Origin: Rhizobium sp. NFR07
Lineage (GTDB): Bacteria > Pseudomonadota > Alphaproteobacteria > Rhizobiales > Rhizobiaceae
Length of the DNA: 64,000 nucleotides
NCBI RefSeq assembly: GCF_900111905.1
Contig: NZ_FOKM01000012.1
Coordinates: 62,001 to 126,000 of the forward strand
Reading direction: 5' to 3'
Shown: positions 34,189-43,290 of the stretch, one piece after another
How positions within the stretch are numbered: position 1 is the first letter of the stretch
Layout: each line of letters begins with the position of its first letter
Program-made: the position numbers and the translations under genes
Notes under the pieces: generated by a model
Told to the model about the DNA's origin: nothing
Databases searched by the model: none
Seen by the model: only the letters and a program-made list of their open reading frames with translations

Positions 34189-34421
34189 CCAAACCTAGCC
34201 AGCAGCGCGGCCATTTCGTTCTCGGTCGGCGCCGCAGTCGACTTCTCAGTCTCGCCGCCCTGTGCGTCGTTGTGGCCGTTAATGGCCTCAAAGAACTCAG
34301 TCATGGTCGACGACCAGAAGTCGGCAGGCCTCCACTTGAGGCCGCCGATCCCGATGCGCATCCATTGCCGCCAAGGGAATGGATCTTCTTTCGCTACGCC
34401 GCCTGACTGGCGGCTTCCGCG
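34185..34421 (-). CDS. T-part of tail assembly chaperone, reached by -1 frameshift
   Basis: After slipping at GGGAAAC (34427-34421), ribosomes from the G gene enter this frame and add 78 residues (EDPFPWRQWMRIGIGGLKWR and PTENEMAALLARFG are visible), giving a GT fusion. FPW...GLKWRPADFW resembles the rcc01693-type tail chaperones. No good independent start exists: the ATG at 34481 would need a non-coding-looking stretch. The fusion would chaperone tape measure. Confidence 0.75.
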   Translation of the reverse strand, partial: RGSRQSGGVAKEDPFPWRQWMRIGIGGLKWRPADFWSSTMTEFFEAINGHNDAQGGETEKSTAAPTENEMAALLARFG

Positions 34422-34753
34422 TTTCCCTCGTCTTCTCCATCGAAATGGTGAGCGAGGACGGCCATGAAGGCGATGCGACATGCACCGAAGTGCTTAAGCT
34501 TAAGCTTGTGAATTGCCTCGAGCGGCTTGCCCTTTACGGTCAGGAGCTCGATGCCGGCCACCGTAGCGGCCGCCTCCACGTCCGACAGACGGAGGAATAG
34601 GTCATTCAGCGACTTGCACTGCAGGCGCGTGGATACGGCCGACAGGCGGCCCATCTCTGCGGCAAGCACAAGCGGCACGTCGTCGACCCACAGCGATACC
34701 TCGCCGCGGGCCTCGTTGACGTCCAAGGGGAAAGGCTTCTCCTCTACAGCCAT
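34394..34753 (-). CDS. tail assembly chaperone G-like protein
   Basis: A 119-residue protein between the tail tube and tape measure genes, as lambda gpG. It starts with beta strands (GEVSLWVDDVPLVLAAEMG) and ends in a helical, Ala-rich tail. GGAGG precedes its ATG by nine bases. The 3' end carries a frameshift site that leads to the longer GT form. Confidence 0.8.
   Translation of the reverse strand: MAVEEKPFPLDVNEARGEVSLWVDDVPLVLAAEMGRLSAVSTRLQCKSLNDLFLRLSDVEAAATVAGIELLTVKGKPLEAIHKLKLKHFGACRIAFMAVLAHHFDGEDEGNAEAASQAA
34398..34427 (-). promoter_or_regulatory. -1 programmed frameshift signal
   Basis: Slippery GGGAAAC (34427-34421) in the zero-frame phase G GGA AAC, then six bases, then a perfect GCCGCC-AGTCA-GGCGGC hairpin (34414-34398) just before the G stop. 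Heptamer, phase, spacing and stem-loop match the known rules. Confidence 0.8.
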
Positions 34754-34756
34754 CGA

Positions 34757-35188
34757 TTATGCCTCCGCCGTGAATTCAAGCGGCGCAGCGGCTTCGAACG
34801 TCGCGCTGAACTGAAGGTCGTTTTCCATATCGCCGGTTGCCTGGAAGTTCGTCACGAAGAACGAGCCTTCGAAGGTGCCGAGGCCTGGGACGATGACTTG
34901 AGCGTTGAAGACCGTCGCCTCGATGACGTGAACCATGAAGGCCTTCATGGCGACGCTCGATACGAACGTGCCGGAGCCCTGGAATGTGCGGCTGACAATG
35001 CCCGGCCGACCGGTCTTCTGGACCGCCTCACCGGGATTGGTGCAGCTTGGTTTGGTCGTGTCGACCGAATTCGCCGAGAGATCGAAGCTGCGATCCTTCA
35101 GGCCGCAAAGGTTAGAGAATACCTCTGGATCGAGGCCATTTCCGAGTTTGATGAGCAGCAGTCTGCCGAGCTGTTCGCCGAGCGCCAT
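34757..35188 (-). CDS. major tail tube protein
   Basis: A 143-residue beta-rich protein (TFQGSGTFVSSVAMKAFMVH, TFEGSFFVTNFQATGDMEND) with the pattern of GTA/TP901-1 tail tube proteins. It lies between the DUF3168 gene and the tail chaperone, as expected for the tube. Confidence 0.8.
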   Translation of the reverse strand: MALGEQLGRLLLIKLGNGLDPEVFSNLCGLKDRSFDLSANSVDTTKPSCTNPGEAVQKTGRPGIVSRTFQGSGTFVSSVAMKAFMVHVIEATVFNAQVIVPGLGTFEGSFFVTNFQATGDMENDLQFSATFEAAAPLEFTAEA

Positions 35189-35218
35189 GAGATACTCCAG
35201 ATGTAAGAGATGCGCCGG

Positions 35219-35626
35219 CTAGGCCAGCGGTTTGTGAACCGAGGCCACGAGTTCGATGACTGCGTGGCTCGTAAGGCCGTCAGCGTCGCGGAACGTCCGC
35301 GAGGTACGGCAAAGGATGGACACCAGCCGATAGGACGGCAGGGTCAGAGGCGCGAGATGAAGGCTTTCCTTCACCGCCGACGCGATGCGTTTGACTTCCG
35401 GATATCCGACTGCCTGCGACCATGCGTGCAGGGTCAGGTAGACCTTTTCACCGGTGACGCATTCGACGTCATCCTGGATGGACTGCGCCTCACCGATCGT
35501 CACGTAGGGGAACGTCACCGGTGACGGCGGCTGGTCGTAGACGCGCTTGCTGACGAGCGCCGTGAGCAGCACGTCAGCGCGAAGGCGCGTATTCACCGCG
35601 CCCTGTAGTTCAAGTTCGGCTGACAT
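35219..35626 (-). CDS. DUF3168 tail terminator-like protein
   Basis: A 135-residue DUF3168 protein: VYDQPPSPVTFPYVTIGEAQ and LTLHAWSQAVGYPEVKRI are characteristic. The family caps the tail or completes the neck. It lies between HK97 gp10 and the tube gene. Confidence 0.82.
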   Translation of the reverse strand: MSAELELQGAVNTRLRADVLLTALVSKRVYDQPPSPVTFPYVTIGEAQSIQDDVECVTGEKVYLTLHAWSQAVGYPEVKRIASAVKESLHLAPLTLPSYRLVSILCRTSRTFRDADGLTSHAVIELVASVHKPLA

Positions 35627-35628
35627 CG

Positions 35629-36117
35629 CTACCCTCTGCGGGCCTCGCGCACCGCCTTATTGACCGCAGCGAGAATCATCCGCCGAATTCTCGGCTTGGC
35701 TGCTCGGTAGGTCGGAAAGATGTGAGGCTGCGCCGGCATACCGGGGTGCATCTTGACCTGCGAAATGGTCGCCTGCTTTTTGCCCGCGACAGTTCCGCCG
35801 CCTTTTGTCGTGTAGTGCGGAGCCGTACCGAACTCGAGAAAGCGCCATATGAACTTGGCGAAGATGCCAGTGGCGCCGGGATCCTTGGTCGCTCGCGTGC
35901 CGACCTGCTCTTGGGCCGGACGGCTCGACAGTAAATCGCCGTCGATGCTCTCCATGTAGTCGAGCGTCGCTCCGGTTGGAGCGCGACTGCGAATCTCGTC
36001 GGCCAGCATGTCGGCGGCTTTGAGTTTCGCCTCGGCGGTGTACTTCTCGACGTTCGGCGCCAGCTGGTTAAGCCGGCGCATAAGAGCGTCGCGGCCGCGC
36101 AGCTCGGCGGTCATCAT
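35629..36117 (-). CDS. HK97 gp10-like tail/neck protein
   Basis: A 162-residue protein with AADMLADEIRSRAPTGATLD and the FLEFGTAPHYT segment typical of HK97 gp10, followed by PAQPHIFPTYRA. It starts with an ATGA overlap with the head-tail adaptor. Role in neck assembly inferred. Confidence 0.82.
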   Translation of the reverse strand: MMTAELRGRDALMRRLNQLAPNVEKYTAEAKLKAADMLADEIRSRAPTGATLDYMESIDGDLLSSRPAQEQVGTRATKDPGATGIFAKFIWRFLEFGTAPHYTTKGGGTVAGKKQATISQVKMHPGMPAQPHIFPTYRAAKPRIRRMILAAVNKAVREARRG

Positions 36118-36458
36118 GCCGCTTCACCCTGCGTCGCCAGAATATCGATGGTGCGATTCTTCTGATCCATGTCGGCGACTGACGTGATGTTGAAAATTCG
36201 GAACGGATCGCGCTTGTCGACGATGCGCCAAGCCGTCGTGACGTCTCGCGCCGCGGCGCAGCTCGGAATGCGAACGACGTATGGCTGAGTGCCTGTGAGG
36301 CGCGCCGCGATAACGGGCTCGCTGCCCTTCATCGGAATGAGCTCGGCGGTAGTCTCGAAGACCGTGGCGAACGCGTCCGACTGTGGATTGCCGTACTCAT
36401 CTTCTCCCTCGCCCCGCTTCTGCATCAGCAGACGCTGGCGTCGAGCGCCGGCACTCAT
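36114..36458 (-). CDS. head-tail adaptor / head closure protein
   Basis: A 114-residue protein starting MSAGARRQRLLMQKRG, with DEYGNPQSDAF and a beta-barrel end (VVRIPSCAAARDVTTAWRIV), as in SPP1 gp16 / phage head-tail adaptors. Its ATG overlaps the stop of the 40-residue gene upstream. Confidence 0.78.
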   Translation of the reverse strand: MSAGARRQRLLMQKRGEGEDEYGNPQSDAFATVFETTAELIPMKGSEPVIAARLTGTQPYVVRIPSCAAARDVTTAWRIVDKRDPFRIFNITSVADMDQKNRTIDILATQGEAA

Positions 36459-36577
36459 GCGCGCCAGCCCCAGATCTTCCACGCGAAGTTCACTGCGGAT
36501 GCCCAGCTTTCGCCGAGATCAGCGCCGATCTTCACGTCGAGCACGAATTGGTGCGCTGACTGAGCAAACTTGATCAT
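36455..36577 (-). CDS. 40-aa small protein in connector cluster
   Basis: MIKFAQSAHQFVLDVKIGAD then an aromatic end. AAGAGG lies five bases before the ATG; start and stop overlap the neighbours. Too short for a family; likely a small connector-region protein. Confidence 0.55.
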   Translation of the reverse strand: MIKFAQSAHQFVLDVKIGADLGESWASAVNFAWKIWGWRA

Positions 36578-36753
36578 TTCGGCCTCTTTGGTGCTGGGAC
36601 TTTCGACGCAGCGCCTTTGGCGACGGCATCGTTGGCGCAATCGCGCGTCACGGAATAGCGACCGTCCTTGTGTGGGCCGCCGTCAGCCTTGTAGGCAATG
36701 CTCGTGCCCGGCGTGGCTTTCCAGACGTGGCGGCGTGTAAAGCGGACCCACAT
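36574..36753 (-). CDS. 59-aa small protein in connector cluster
   Basis: A basic 59-residue protein (MWVRFTRRHVWKATPGTSIA, KDGRYSVTRDCANDAVAKGA) that is coupled to both neighbours (TGATG upstream, ATGA downstream). Similar small proteins often lie next to gp6-like connectors. Function unknown. Confidence 0.6.
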   Translation of the reverse strand: MWVRFTRRHVWKATPGTSIAYKADGGPHKDGRYSVTRDCANDAVAKGAASKVPAPKRPK

Positions 36754-37346
36754 CAGGCACCTCGCCAGTTGCGATGAGGCATCAGAAGGGCCTTGGAAGC
36801 CATTGGCATCTCGACGAGTTTGCCGTCGCCAACTTCCTCACGATTTTCGAACCAGTGCCCGATCATCAGCAGAATTGCGTGCTTTATGCCCTTCGGCACA
36901 TCGTCGTACCCAGCAGTGAAGGTGATGCGGATCACTTCCGGCTCGCAATCAGTAGATGGCCACGAAGAGCTGCGAGCTGGCTTGATGTAGCCCGGCTGTG
37001 TCGAGCCAACGCCGAAGACGCGGTAATCACTGATTTCGCCGTCGATGCCGTCTGATCCGATGAACTCCACCGTATCGACAGCCAGCAACGGGGCGAGAGG
37101 CAAGTGGAGCCTGCCCGACCGGCCGTTGTCGTCACTGCAAGGGAACCGATCCAGACTGAGCTGCCACGTCTGTGGAGCGATTGCCCTTCCGAGCCAGCCA
37201 TCTGCTCCATCGATCATTCCGACGGCAGTATCGACGAGGGCTTCGATATAATCGTCCTCGTCGTCATGAAGAACACGGAGATGTGTCTTTGCTTCGGCCA
37301 GCGACACCACAGGCGCCGCCGGTGGCGTCACTAGCTTGAGCATCAT
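36753..37346 (-). CDS. head-tail connector, gp6-like
   Basis: A 197-residue protein with VVSLAEAKTHLRVLHDDEDD, an unmistakable gp6-like start, then ALVDTAVGMIDGADGWLGRA and YDDVPKGIKHAILLMIGHWF. It would form the ring below the portal. TAATG overlap with the gene upstream. Confidence 0.9.
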   Translation of the reverse strand: MMLKLVTPPAAPVVSLAEAKTHLRVLHDDEDDYIEALVDTAVGMIDGADGWLGRAIAPQTWQLSLDRFPCSDDNGRSGRLHLPLAPLLAVDTVEFIGSDGIDGEISDYRVFGVGSTQPGYIKPARSSSWPSTDCEPEVIRITFTAGYDDVPKGIKHAILLMIGHWFENREEVGDGKLVEMPMASKALLMPHRNWRGA

Positions 37347-37540
37347 TATTTCCCGCGCTTCTTGGGGGCCTGAGGCGCGCCCTCGCCGTCTTCCGCGTCG
37401 GCCTCTACGTCAACACTGATGAAGCCCTCTCCGACAAGGCCATCGGTAGCGGCGCCAAAGTCACGTTCGTCACCCGTAACCAGGCTCTCGATCGTGAAAC
37501 CGTCCGATGCGAAATCGAACGGCTTGATGACGACAGCCAT
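37346..37540 (-). CDS. small acidic hypothetical protein, 64 aa
   Basis: Acidic and ends with a basic tail (PQAPKKRGK). It sits between the head protein and gp6 connector, coupled by TAATG overlaps on both sides. Probably a head-associated accessory protein. Confidence 0.6.
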   Translation of the reverse strand: MAVVIKPFDFASDGFTIESLVTGDERDFGAATDGLVGEGFISVDVEADAEDGEGAPQAPKKRGK

Positions 37541-37926
37541 TAGGCCACCGGTGCGAGGCTGGCGTGTCCACCGATTACGACGGCGTCAGCGGCGATCGAC
37601 GTGCCGGAGCTGAGCGTCAGGACCGGGCGGACATATCGCTTGGTTCCCTTGTATCCCACCTTGATCGAAGCCGAGGCGGACAGAGAGGCGGGAAAAGCGC
37701 CGAGCAGGTCGCCGGCTGCCACGTCCGTAAAGGTCGAGTTATCATCCGATTCCTGCAGCTTCGGAACCATCACCGCGGCACCGACGATGGCGCCTGCATT
37801 GATGATGACAGTGGCGGAATTGTAGGGGCGAAGGTCGACGCCAGAGCCGTTGACCGATGCGGACTGAACCGCCGGTGCGATCGACTGGATTACGCCGATG
37901 CTGTTGTAAAGATCACGTTTTGCCAT
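37540..37926 (-). CDS. capsid-associated beta protein
   Basis: A 128-residue beta-rich protein (SATVIINAGAIVGAAVMVPK, YKGTKRYVRPVLTLSSGTSI) next to the major capsid gene. Composition and position suggest a head decoration or minor head protein; not proven. Confidence 0.6.
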   Translation of the reverse strand: MAKRDLYNSIGVIQSIAPAVQSASVNGSGVDLRPYNSATVIINAGAIVGAAVMVPKLQESDDNSTFTDVAAGDLLGAFPASLSASASIKVGYKGTKRYVRPVLTLSSGTSIAADAVVIGGHASLAPVA

Positions 37927-37974
37927 GTGGCCTAACTCCTTGAAAGATGCGGGGCGCCGTAGCGCCCCTTGTGA

Positions 37975-39372
37975 TTAGGCCGAGGTGACCATGAGCTTGA
38001 CGGCTTCGAAGTTCACGACGTCGCCACCGACGCGGCGGCGGTTGTAGAACTTGACGTACGGCTTGGCGGTCAGGTTGTCGCGCAGCAGCGTCAGGCCGAG
38101 ACGGTCGACGATGGTGTATGCTGCCTTGAAGTCACCGAAAGCCACCGGAAGCGAACCAGCTGCGATTGCCGGCATGTCTTCACAGCGATTGACTGCGAAA
38201 CCCAGGATCGTCGCCGGCTGGCCGCCCTTGATGTCACCCATCTGCCAGAGGTAGTTGCCCTGGCCATCCTTGAGCTTCATGGCGTCGCGGACGGTGGTCC
38301 GCTTCATCAGGAAGTTGGCGTTCTGGGTGTAGTAGTCCTTCAGCGCGAAGACGAGGTTGTAGAAGGCGTCAGCGGTGATGGCAGTCGCACCACCGGAGAC
38401 AATCTGCTCGATCTTGCCGTTTTCGAGGTGACCGTCGGCGCCGGACGTTGCCCAGTTGCCGTAGCTCAAGAGACCGCGCGGTTTGTTGACACCGTCACCG
38501 GTGAAGAATGCGCTGGCCTCGATGCGGCCCATGCGTTCGCCTACCTTGTTGCCGACCCACGCCTCAATATCGAGGCCAGCGTCTTCCAACATGTTCTGCG
38601 TCACGCGCGGCTCAGCGAACATCTCATGAGCGAAGATCTTGGATACGCCGAGCTGCGACGTCGACGTTTCCGACGGTGCCTGGGTCTCGCCTACCCAGCC
38701 GCCGAAGCCAAATTCGCCTTCGTCGCGCGGGATTTCAAGTTCCTTGCCGCCGATCGTCTCGACCGTTGCGAGAGCGCGTAGATTCGAAGTCTCGAAGATG
38801 CGCTGGATGATGCGGCTGGAGACCGTCTTCGGGACAAGGTAGCCGCCGTCCGGATCGGAGCCGGTCTGCATTGCTGCCTGTACCGGGCCAGGCATAGCCG
38901 CGTCGGAGCGAGCGCGCATGTACGGCGCAAATGCCGCCGAGTAAGCCGCATAGGCCTCTTCGTCGGCGACGATCTCGGTGTTGATGCCGAGCTTGCCGGC
39001 GTTGGCCAGCTGCGCCTTTGCGAATTCGAATGCGGCCTTTGCGTCAGCCGCGCCTTCATCGCCTGCCCAGCCGCCGTTACCCGGGCGCTTTAGGACCGCG
39101 TCGATCTTGTCGACGTCGGCGGAAACAGCAACGATGCTGTCCGTGGCAGCCTTCAGCGATGCCTCCAGAGCGGCATGCTTGGTCTCAACGGCAGCAACGA
39201 GGGTGTCGATCTTGTTAACGGCGATCGGGTCGCCATCCTTGCCGTACTTGTCGAGCGTCGCGCGGAGCTCGTTAAGTTCGCGGCGGGTGTTGTCGTTGGC
39301 AGCACGGAAGTCATTGCCGAAGCGGGTAACTTCCGCCGAAATGGCGTCGATATTTTCCTGAGAAACGGGCAC
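37975..39372 (-). CDS. HK97-fold major capsid protein
   Basis: A 465-residue capsid protein. The first about 120 residues are a charged coiled-coil scaffold-like delta domain with a CDS-early AANDN; then come HK97 landmarks PDGGYLVPKTVSSRIIQRIF, the segment MFAEPRVTQNMLEDAGLDIE and FYNRRRVGGDVVNFEAVKLM. The GTG start follows GGAGG by five bases. The protease next to it would cut the delta domain. Confidence 0.92.
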   Translation of the reverse strand: MPVSQENIDAISAEVTRFGNDFRAANDNTRRELNELRATLDKYGKDGDPIAVNKIDTLVAAVETKHAALEASLKAATDSIVAVSADVDKIDAVLKRPGNGGWAGDEGAADAKAAFEFAKAQLANAGKLGINTEIVADEEAYAAYSAAFAPYMRARSDAAMPGPVQAAMQTGSDPDGGYLVPKTVSSRIIQRIFETSNLRALATVETIGGKELEIPRDEGEFGFGGWVGETQAPSETSTSQLGVSKIFAHEMFAEPRVTQNMLEDAGLDIEAWVGNKVGERMGRIEASAFFTGDGVNKPRGLLSYGNWATSGADGHLENGKIEQIVSGGATAITADAFYNLVFALKDYYTQNANFLMKRTTVRDAMKLKDGQGNYLWQMGDIKGGQPATILGFAVNRCEDMPAIAAGSLPVAFGDFKAAYTIVDRLGLTLLRDNLTAKPYVKFYNRRRVGGDVVNFEAVKLMVTSA

Positions 39373-39381
39373 GAGTGCCTC

Positions 39382-40245
39382 CTATGATTGGGTGTGGAAT
39401 GCGGCGCGGGCCTTTGCGAGGGCCTCTGCCAAACCTGAAAGCTTCACGTCGCCAGCATCCCGCGTGGCCTGAATGTCGCTTGTGTCGACTTCGCGCATTG
39501 CTGCGCGAGCCTTTGAGCGAGACCACCCAGCGTCCTGCGTGAGTGCTCGTTCCATGTCTCGTTTTGTGGGCTGGGTGTCGGACGTGTCGTCGTCTTCCCA
39601 TAGCAGGGCTTTCGGCACATGGCCGAAAACGGAAAGGTCAAACTTCGCCTGCGGCTCCGCCGTCAATCCGATGGACGTGGCAAAACCGGCGTCTTTGGCT
39701 TCTCGTGCAGTCAGCCAAGTCTCGTCATCCATCATCTGCTTGATGGCGCGGATCCCTGTCGTGGTGCGAGCCGCGTAGGTTCGGGCCAATGCGTCATCGA
39801 TCTTACCGAGAACAGTGGCAACATCAGACAGGTCGTGCCTGTTGCCGACGCCAATGGTCCAAGCGTTGTGGATCATGAACATTGCGTTGTCTGCGATGAC
39901 GATCTCGTCACCGGCCATGGCGATGATGGAAGCGATGGATGCCGCCAAGCCGACCACCTCGACCTTTACCTTGCCGTCGTAAGCAAGGAGGTCGTTGTAG
40001 ATCGAGATGCCGTCAAACACGTCGCCGCCTGGCGAGTTGATCCGCAGCGTAATGTCGCCGCTGACTTGGGAAAGCTGAGACCGGAATGACCGGGCGTTGA
40101 CGCCCCAATAGCCGATTTCATCGTAGAGGTGGATAACCGTTCCGGAGCTCTCCGCCTTGGCTTCAAATTTGGTGCCTACAGCGCGCGCAAAGAATCGGTC
40201 ACGGCGCTCTCCCGCTCGGGGCGCGCCGACGTCAATTTTATCCAT
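39382..40245 (-). CDS. ClpP-type prohead protease
   Basis: A 287-residue ClpP-fold protease. The strand INSPGGDVFDGISIYNDL, nucleophile Ser103 in GLAASIAS and His126 in MIHNAW are visible. The last about 90 residues are a disordered/helical extension with regularly spaced DTSDI/DTSDT motifs. It would process capsid precursors. It lies between portal and capsid genes. Confidence 0.9.
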   Translation of the reverse strand: MDKIDVGAPRAGERRDRFFARAVGTKFEAKAESSGTVIHLYDEIGYWGVNARSFRSQLSQVSGDITLRINSPGGDVFDGISIYNDLLAYDGKVKVEVVGLAASIASIIAMAGDEIVIADNAMFMIHNAWTIGVGNRHDLSDVATVLGKIDDALARTYAARTTTGIRAIKQMMDDETWLTAREAKDAGFATSIGLTAEPQAKFDLSVFGHVPKALLWEDDDTSDTQPTKRDMERALTQDAGWSRSKARAAMREVDTSDIQATRDAGDVKLSGLAEALAKARAAFHTQS

Positions 40246-40253
40246 GAGGGATC

Positions 40254-41483
40254 CTATTTCGCCGCATTGTCGTTGGCGGGCGACGGAGCTGGCTTGTCGA
40301 CCTGAATAGCGGGGTTCTCGAACACATCACCGCCCTCACGGGGGTTCATGTTCTCCTTGATGCGGGCCTCGTTCGCACTCATCCATTTGTTCTGGATGGC
40401 GGATGAGTAGGCCTCGTACCGCGCTTTTGTGTCGCCTCGCAGCATCGCGTCAATGAGGAACTCGCAGAAGTAACCCTCTGCTCTGTCCCTCTCGGTCAGC
40501 AGGTCTCGGTTGATTGCCTGCTCCCATCGCACCAGCCAAGGCCGAAGGCTATGAATGATGAAGTCCAGGGTCTGGAATTCGATGTTTGAGAAGGTCGCCT
40601 TCTCGAGATCGTTGACCAGGTGAGCAGGGACGCGGAAAATGCCGGCGATCTCAGATCGTTGGAACTTGCGACCATCGATGAACTCGGCATCCTTGGGTGC
40701 GATGTTCATCGAAATCCATTCCATCCCCTCCTCGAGGATGATCGGCTTGCCGCTGTTCTCCAAACCAGCGTAACGCTCGGAGAACTGCTGGCGCAGATTT
40801 TCCGTGGCTATCGGCCCGATGACCTTTGGGTGCTTCAACACGCCGGTTGGCTTGACGCCGTTCCGGTACATGTTGGAACCAAATGATTCGGCGGCCATAC
40901 CAAGGCCGATTGCCTCCCGCGCGAGCGAGATCATTGATCGCCCAACATAGCCCTTCGGCAATGGACCACGTATGTGGTGCATGTCTTTCGAAGTGAGCTT
41001 GGCCTTCGTGTTGTCAGGCATGGTCGCCTCGTACTTCGGTGACCAGTCCATAGCCTGCGTGATCGTCACGCCGTCTGGGTTAAGTGGAATAAGCCCGATC
41101 GCTTGCCCGAGCCGATTACGCTCGACGTAGCTGTAGCCGTTGCCACGCAGCGATAGGTTGACCATCGTGCCTTCGGCATATTCGAACGCGGAATTCCACC
41201 CGTTAGCCTGATCGTGCAGCACCTTGTAGAGTGGATGCTCGGTGGCTCGGTCTTTTCCGCCATCCTTGCGCCTCTTGTAGAGGATGCAAGGAAGGCTGGC
41301 GACACTCTCGGCAAGTACGCGCACGCAGATCAACACCGTCGTGTAGCGTAGGGCAGTCTCGGGCGAGACGTAAACTCCTGTCGCAGCGAGGTTCCCACCG
41401 CTCTGCAGCTTTGCCCATTCATCCATGGGCAAGCTGGTGATCTCAGCTCGGGGGCGCATAAGCGCGCCGAAAATTCCAGCCAT
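40254..41483 (-). CDS. HK97-type portal protein
   Basis: A 409-residue portal: LMRPRAEI start, ALRYTTVLICVRVLAESVAS, HDQANGWNSAFEYAEGTMVN, then the helix-rich wing DAEFIDGRKFQRSEIAGIFR. It ends in AANDN-like PSPANDNAAK. The ATG at 41483 overlaps the upstream stop (TGATG); the TTG one codon earlier is unlikely. Confidence 0.92.
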   Translation of the reverse strand: MAGIFGALMRPRAEITSLPMDEWAKLQSGGNLAATGVYVSPETALRYTTVLICVRVLAESVASLPCILYKRRKDGGKDRATEHPLYKVLHDQANGWNSAFEYAEGTMVNLSLRGNGYSYVERNRLGQAIGLIPLNPDGVTITQAMDWSPKYEATMPDNTKAKLTSKDMHHIRGPLPKGYVGRSMISLAREAIGLGMAAESFGSNMYRNGVKPTGVLKHPKVIGPIATENLRQQFSERYAGLENSGKPIILEEGMEWISMNIAPKDAEFIDGRKFQRSEIAGIFRVPAHLVNDLEKATFSNIEFQTLDFIIHSLRPWLVRWEQAINRDLLTERDRAEGYFCEFLIDAMLRGDTKARYEAYSSAIQNKWMSANEARIKENMNPREGGDVFENPAIQVDKPAPSPANDNAAK

Positions 41484-41662
41484 CAATCACCGCCATTGTT
41501 GCGGGCGTCGAGCAGAACTCCCGCCAGGATTAAAAGCCCACCGACGATGAAGCCGGCAGGCGGATAGATCATCCATGAGCCAATAGCGATGGATGCTACT
41601 GCGGAAACGCCGACGGCATCTCGCGCAAGGACGGCAAGAGTTGCCGCGCTTGGGAATGTCAT
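41483..41662 (-). CDS. 59-aa two-helix membrane protein between terminase and portal
   Basis: Two membrane helices are visible (AVASIAIGSWMIYPPAGFIV and VGGLLILAGVLLDA). It is coupled to terminase (ATGA) and portal (TGATG). The long frame 41487-41708 in this place is a shadow. Function unknown; an unusual place for a membrane protein. Confidence 0.6.
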   Translation of the reverse strand: MTFPSAATLAVLARDAVGVSAVASIAIGSWMIYPPAGFIVGGLLILAGVLLDARNNGGD

Positions 41663-43239
41663 AGTTCGACGAATCCTCGTGTTTCATAGACCGACGGTCC
41701 AGATCCACCTTCGTAGGTGCCGGCCATCGCCGTCGCCATCGTCAGCGCCACAGCACCGTCGATACGTCCTCTGGACTTCTGCTTGTCGAGCTTGCGGTTG
41801 CCGCTCGGATCCTGCTTCACCGTTGCATTCATCACGCACATGGTGAGTACGGGATGACCGCCATGCGCGAGCTTTTTGTTGAGCACCATGCTCTCGAGCT
41901 CCCGTATGGCAGGAGACATGGAAGCGAAGCCCTGGCCAAACTGCTCGAAGATGGCTTCATCACCCTCAAGCTGCTCCTCGGTGAAACCGACCTTGAGCAA
42001 CCAAGGTTTGAGGTGGCGCCAGTTCCAGCGGTCGAACGCTATCTTGCGGATGTCGAGCTGCTGTTGAAGCTCAAAAAGATGAGACGCGACAAACTCGTAG
42101 TCGACGGTCGGCCCTGGCGTCGTCTCAAGGAACCGCTGACCGTCTTCGTCTGGCTTATTCCAGATGTCGTACGGAACGCGGTCGGCTTTGGCCTTTTCGC
42201 GCAGCGCCTCGCCAGGCAACCAAAATGTCGGCTTGACGTGCCAGACCGTGCCCGCGTCCGTTTCCTTCGGCGCCATAAGCACTAGGGACGTCAAGTCAGA
42301 TACTTCGGACAGATCGAGGCCGCCGAAAACGGGCAGTCCTTTGAAGTCGTCGACTGCGCTCTCGCAAGCGCGCCAGACGGTTGGCGGGAACAGTGGGGCT
42401 GAGGCATCGATACGCTGATTGAGGAATAGCCAGCGAAAGCTGGCCTCCTTCGTCGGCATGCGCATGGCCAGCTGCGAGAAGTCTTCGACGTCCTTGACCG
42501 AACGGAAAACGCCAAGCGCTGGATTGGCTGCGGCCCACCCTGCCCGGTCGTTGAGCTCACACTCAACCGGCGCGGTGTAGATATGCGAAACGATGCGTGG
42601 ATCCTTTGACGTCTCGGCGTCGTCGATCCAGCGCGAGAAAAGGTCGTTGTCAGTGGCGGCCTGCGTCGAGATGGCGAACAGCATCGCCCGGCCCTCGTAG
42701 GCTCCCTGCGACGTCTCGATCGCCTCAACGAAATCATCTGTCGGGCCTTTGATCTGGCCGACCTCGTCAAGAATGGCGAGAATGGGCGAACCGCCATGCG
42801 CGCTCTTCGCCTCAGCCGAACTGGCCTGGTACTCGACGTTCTTGGCGAGGCCGACAATCATCTTCGCAGATGGAACGATGCGCGCGAGCTTTGAGAGCTC
42901 AGGCGACATCATGATCATTTTTGCACTGTAATTGAATACTTCGGCAGCCTGTTTGCGGGAGCGAGCGCCAGAGACAATTCGGCCGTTCTGGTACGCCTCA
43001 GGCCCAACGATGTGGGCCAATAGAAGACAGGCAATTAGACCTGTCTTGCCGTTCTTACGGGCAATCGACAGATAAGCGCGAGATGTGCCGACCGGATTGT
43101 CGTAGACGGCGAGGATGAACTTCTTCTGGAAGTCCAGCAGCTTTACCGGCTTGCCGAGTAATGTCCCTTCGGGGACGAGGCAGTAGCGCTCCACGAACGC
43201 AATGACGCGCTCGCCGCGTGTCATCGGCTTCTTTGCCAT
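41659..43239 (-). CDS. terL: terminase large subunit
   Basis: A 526-residue DNA-packaging motor. The ATPase Walker A is SIARKNGKTG (58-67) and Walker B ILAILDEV (153-160), with acidic nuclease residues in the C-terminal part (GGLDLSEVSDLTSLV). It cuts and packages concatemers with the small subunit upstream. Confidence 0.93.
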   Translation of the reverse strand: MAKKPMTRGERVIAFVERYCLVPEGTLLGKPVKLLDFQKKFILAVYDNPVGTSRAYLSIARKNGKTGLIACLLLAHIVGPEAYQNGRIVSGARSRKQAAEVFNYSAKMIMMSPELSKLARIVPSAKMIVGLAKNVEYQASSAEAKSAHGGSPILAILDEVGQIKGPTDDFVEAIETSQGAYEGRAMLFAISTQAATDNDLFSRWIDDAETSKDPRIVSHIYTAPVECELNDRAGWAAANPALGVFRSVKDVEDFSQLAMRMPTKEASFRWLFLNQRIDASAPLFPPTVWRACESAVDDFKGLPVFGGLDLSEVSDLTSLVLMAPKETDAGTVWHVKPTFWLPGEALREKAKADRVPYDIWNKPDEDGQRFLETTPGPTVDYEFVASHLFELQQQLDIRKIAFDRWNWRHLKPWLLKVGFTEEQLEGDEAIFEQFGQGFASMSPAIRELESMVLNKKLAHGGHPVLTMCVMNATVKQDPSGNRKLDKQKSRGRIDGAVALTMATAMAGTYEGGSGPSVYETRGFVEL

Positions 43240-43290
43240 ATGTGTACTTCACCCTCGCGTGCGCGCAATGCGCGATCGCGCGCGAGGCCG

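Noticed and set aside
34422..34481. Independent ATG start for the T-part of the tail chaperone
   Set aside because: The extra residues are low quality and lie within the G gene; the frameshift signal explains the frame better.
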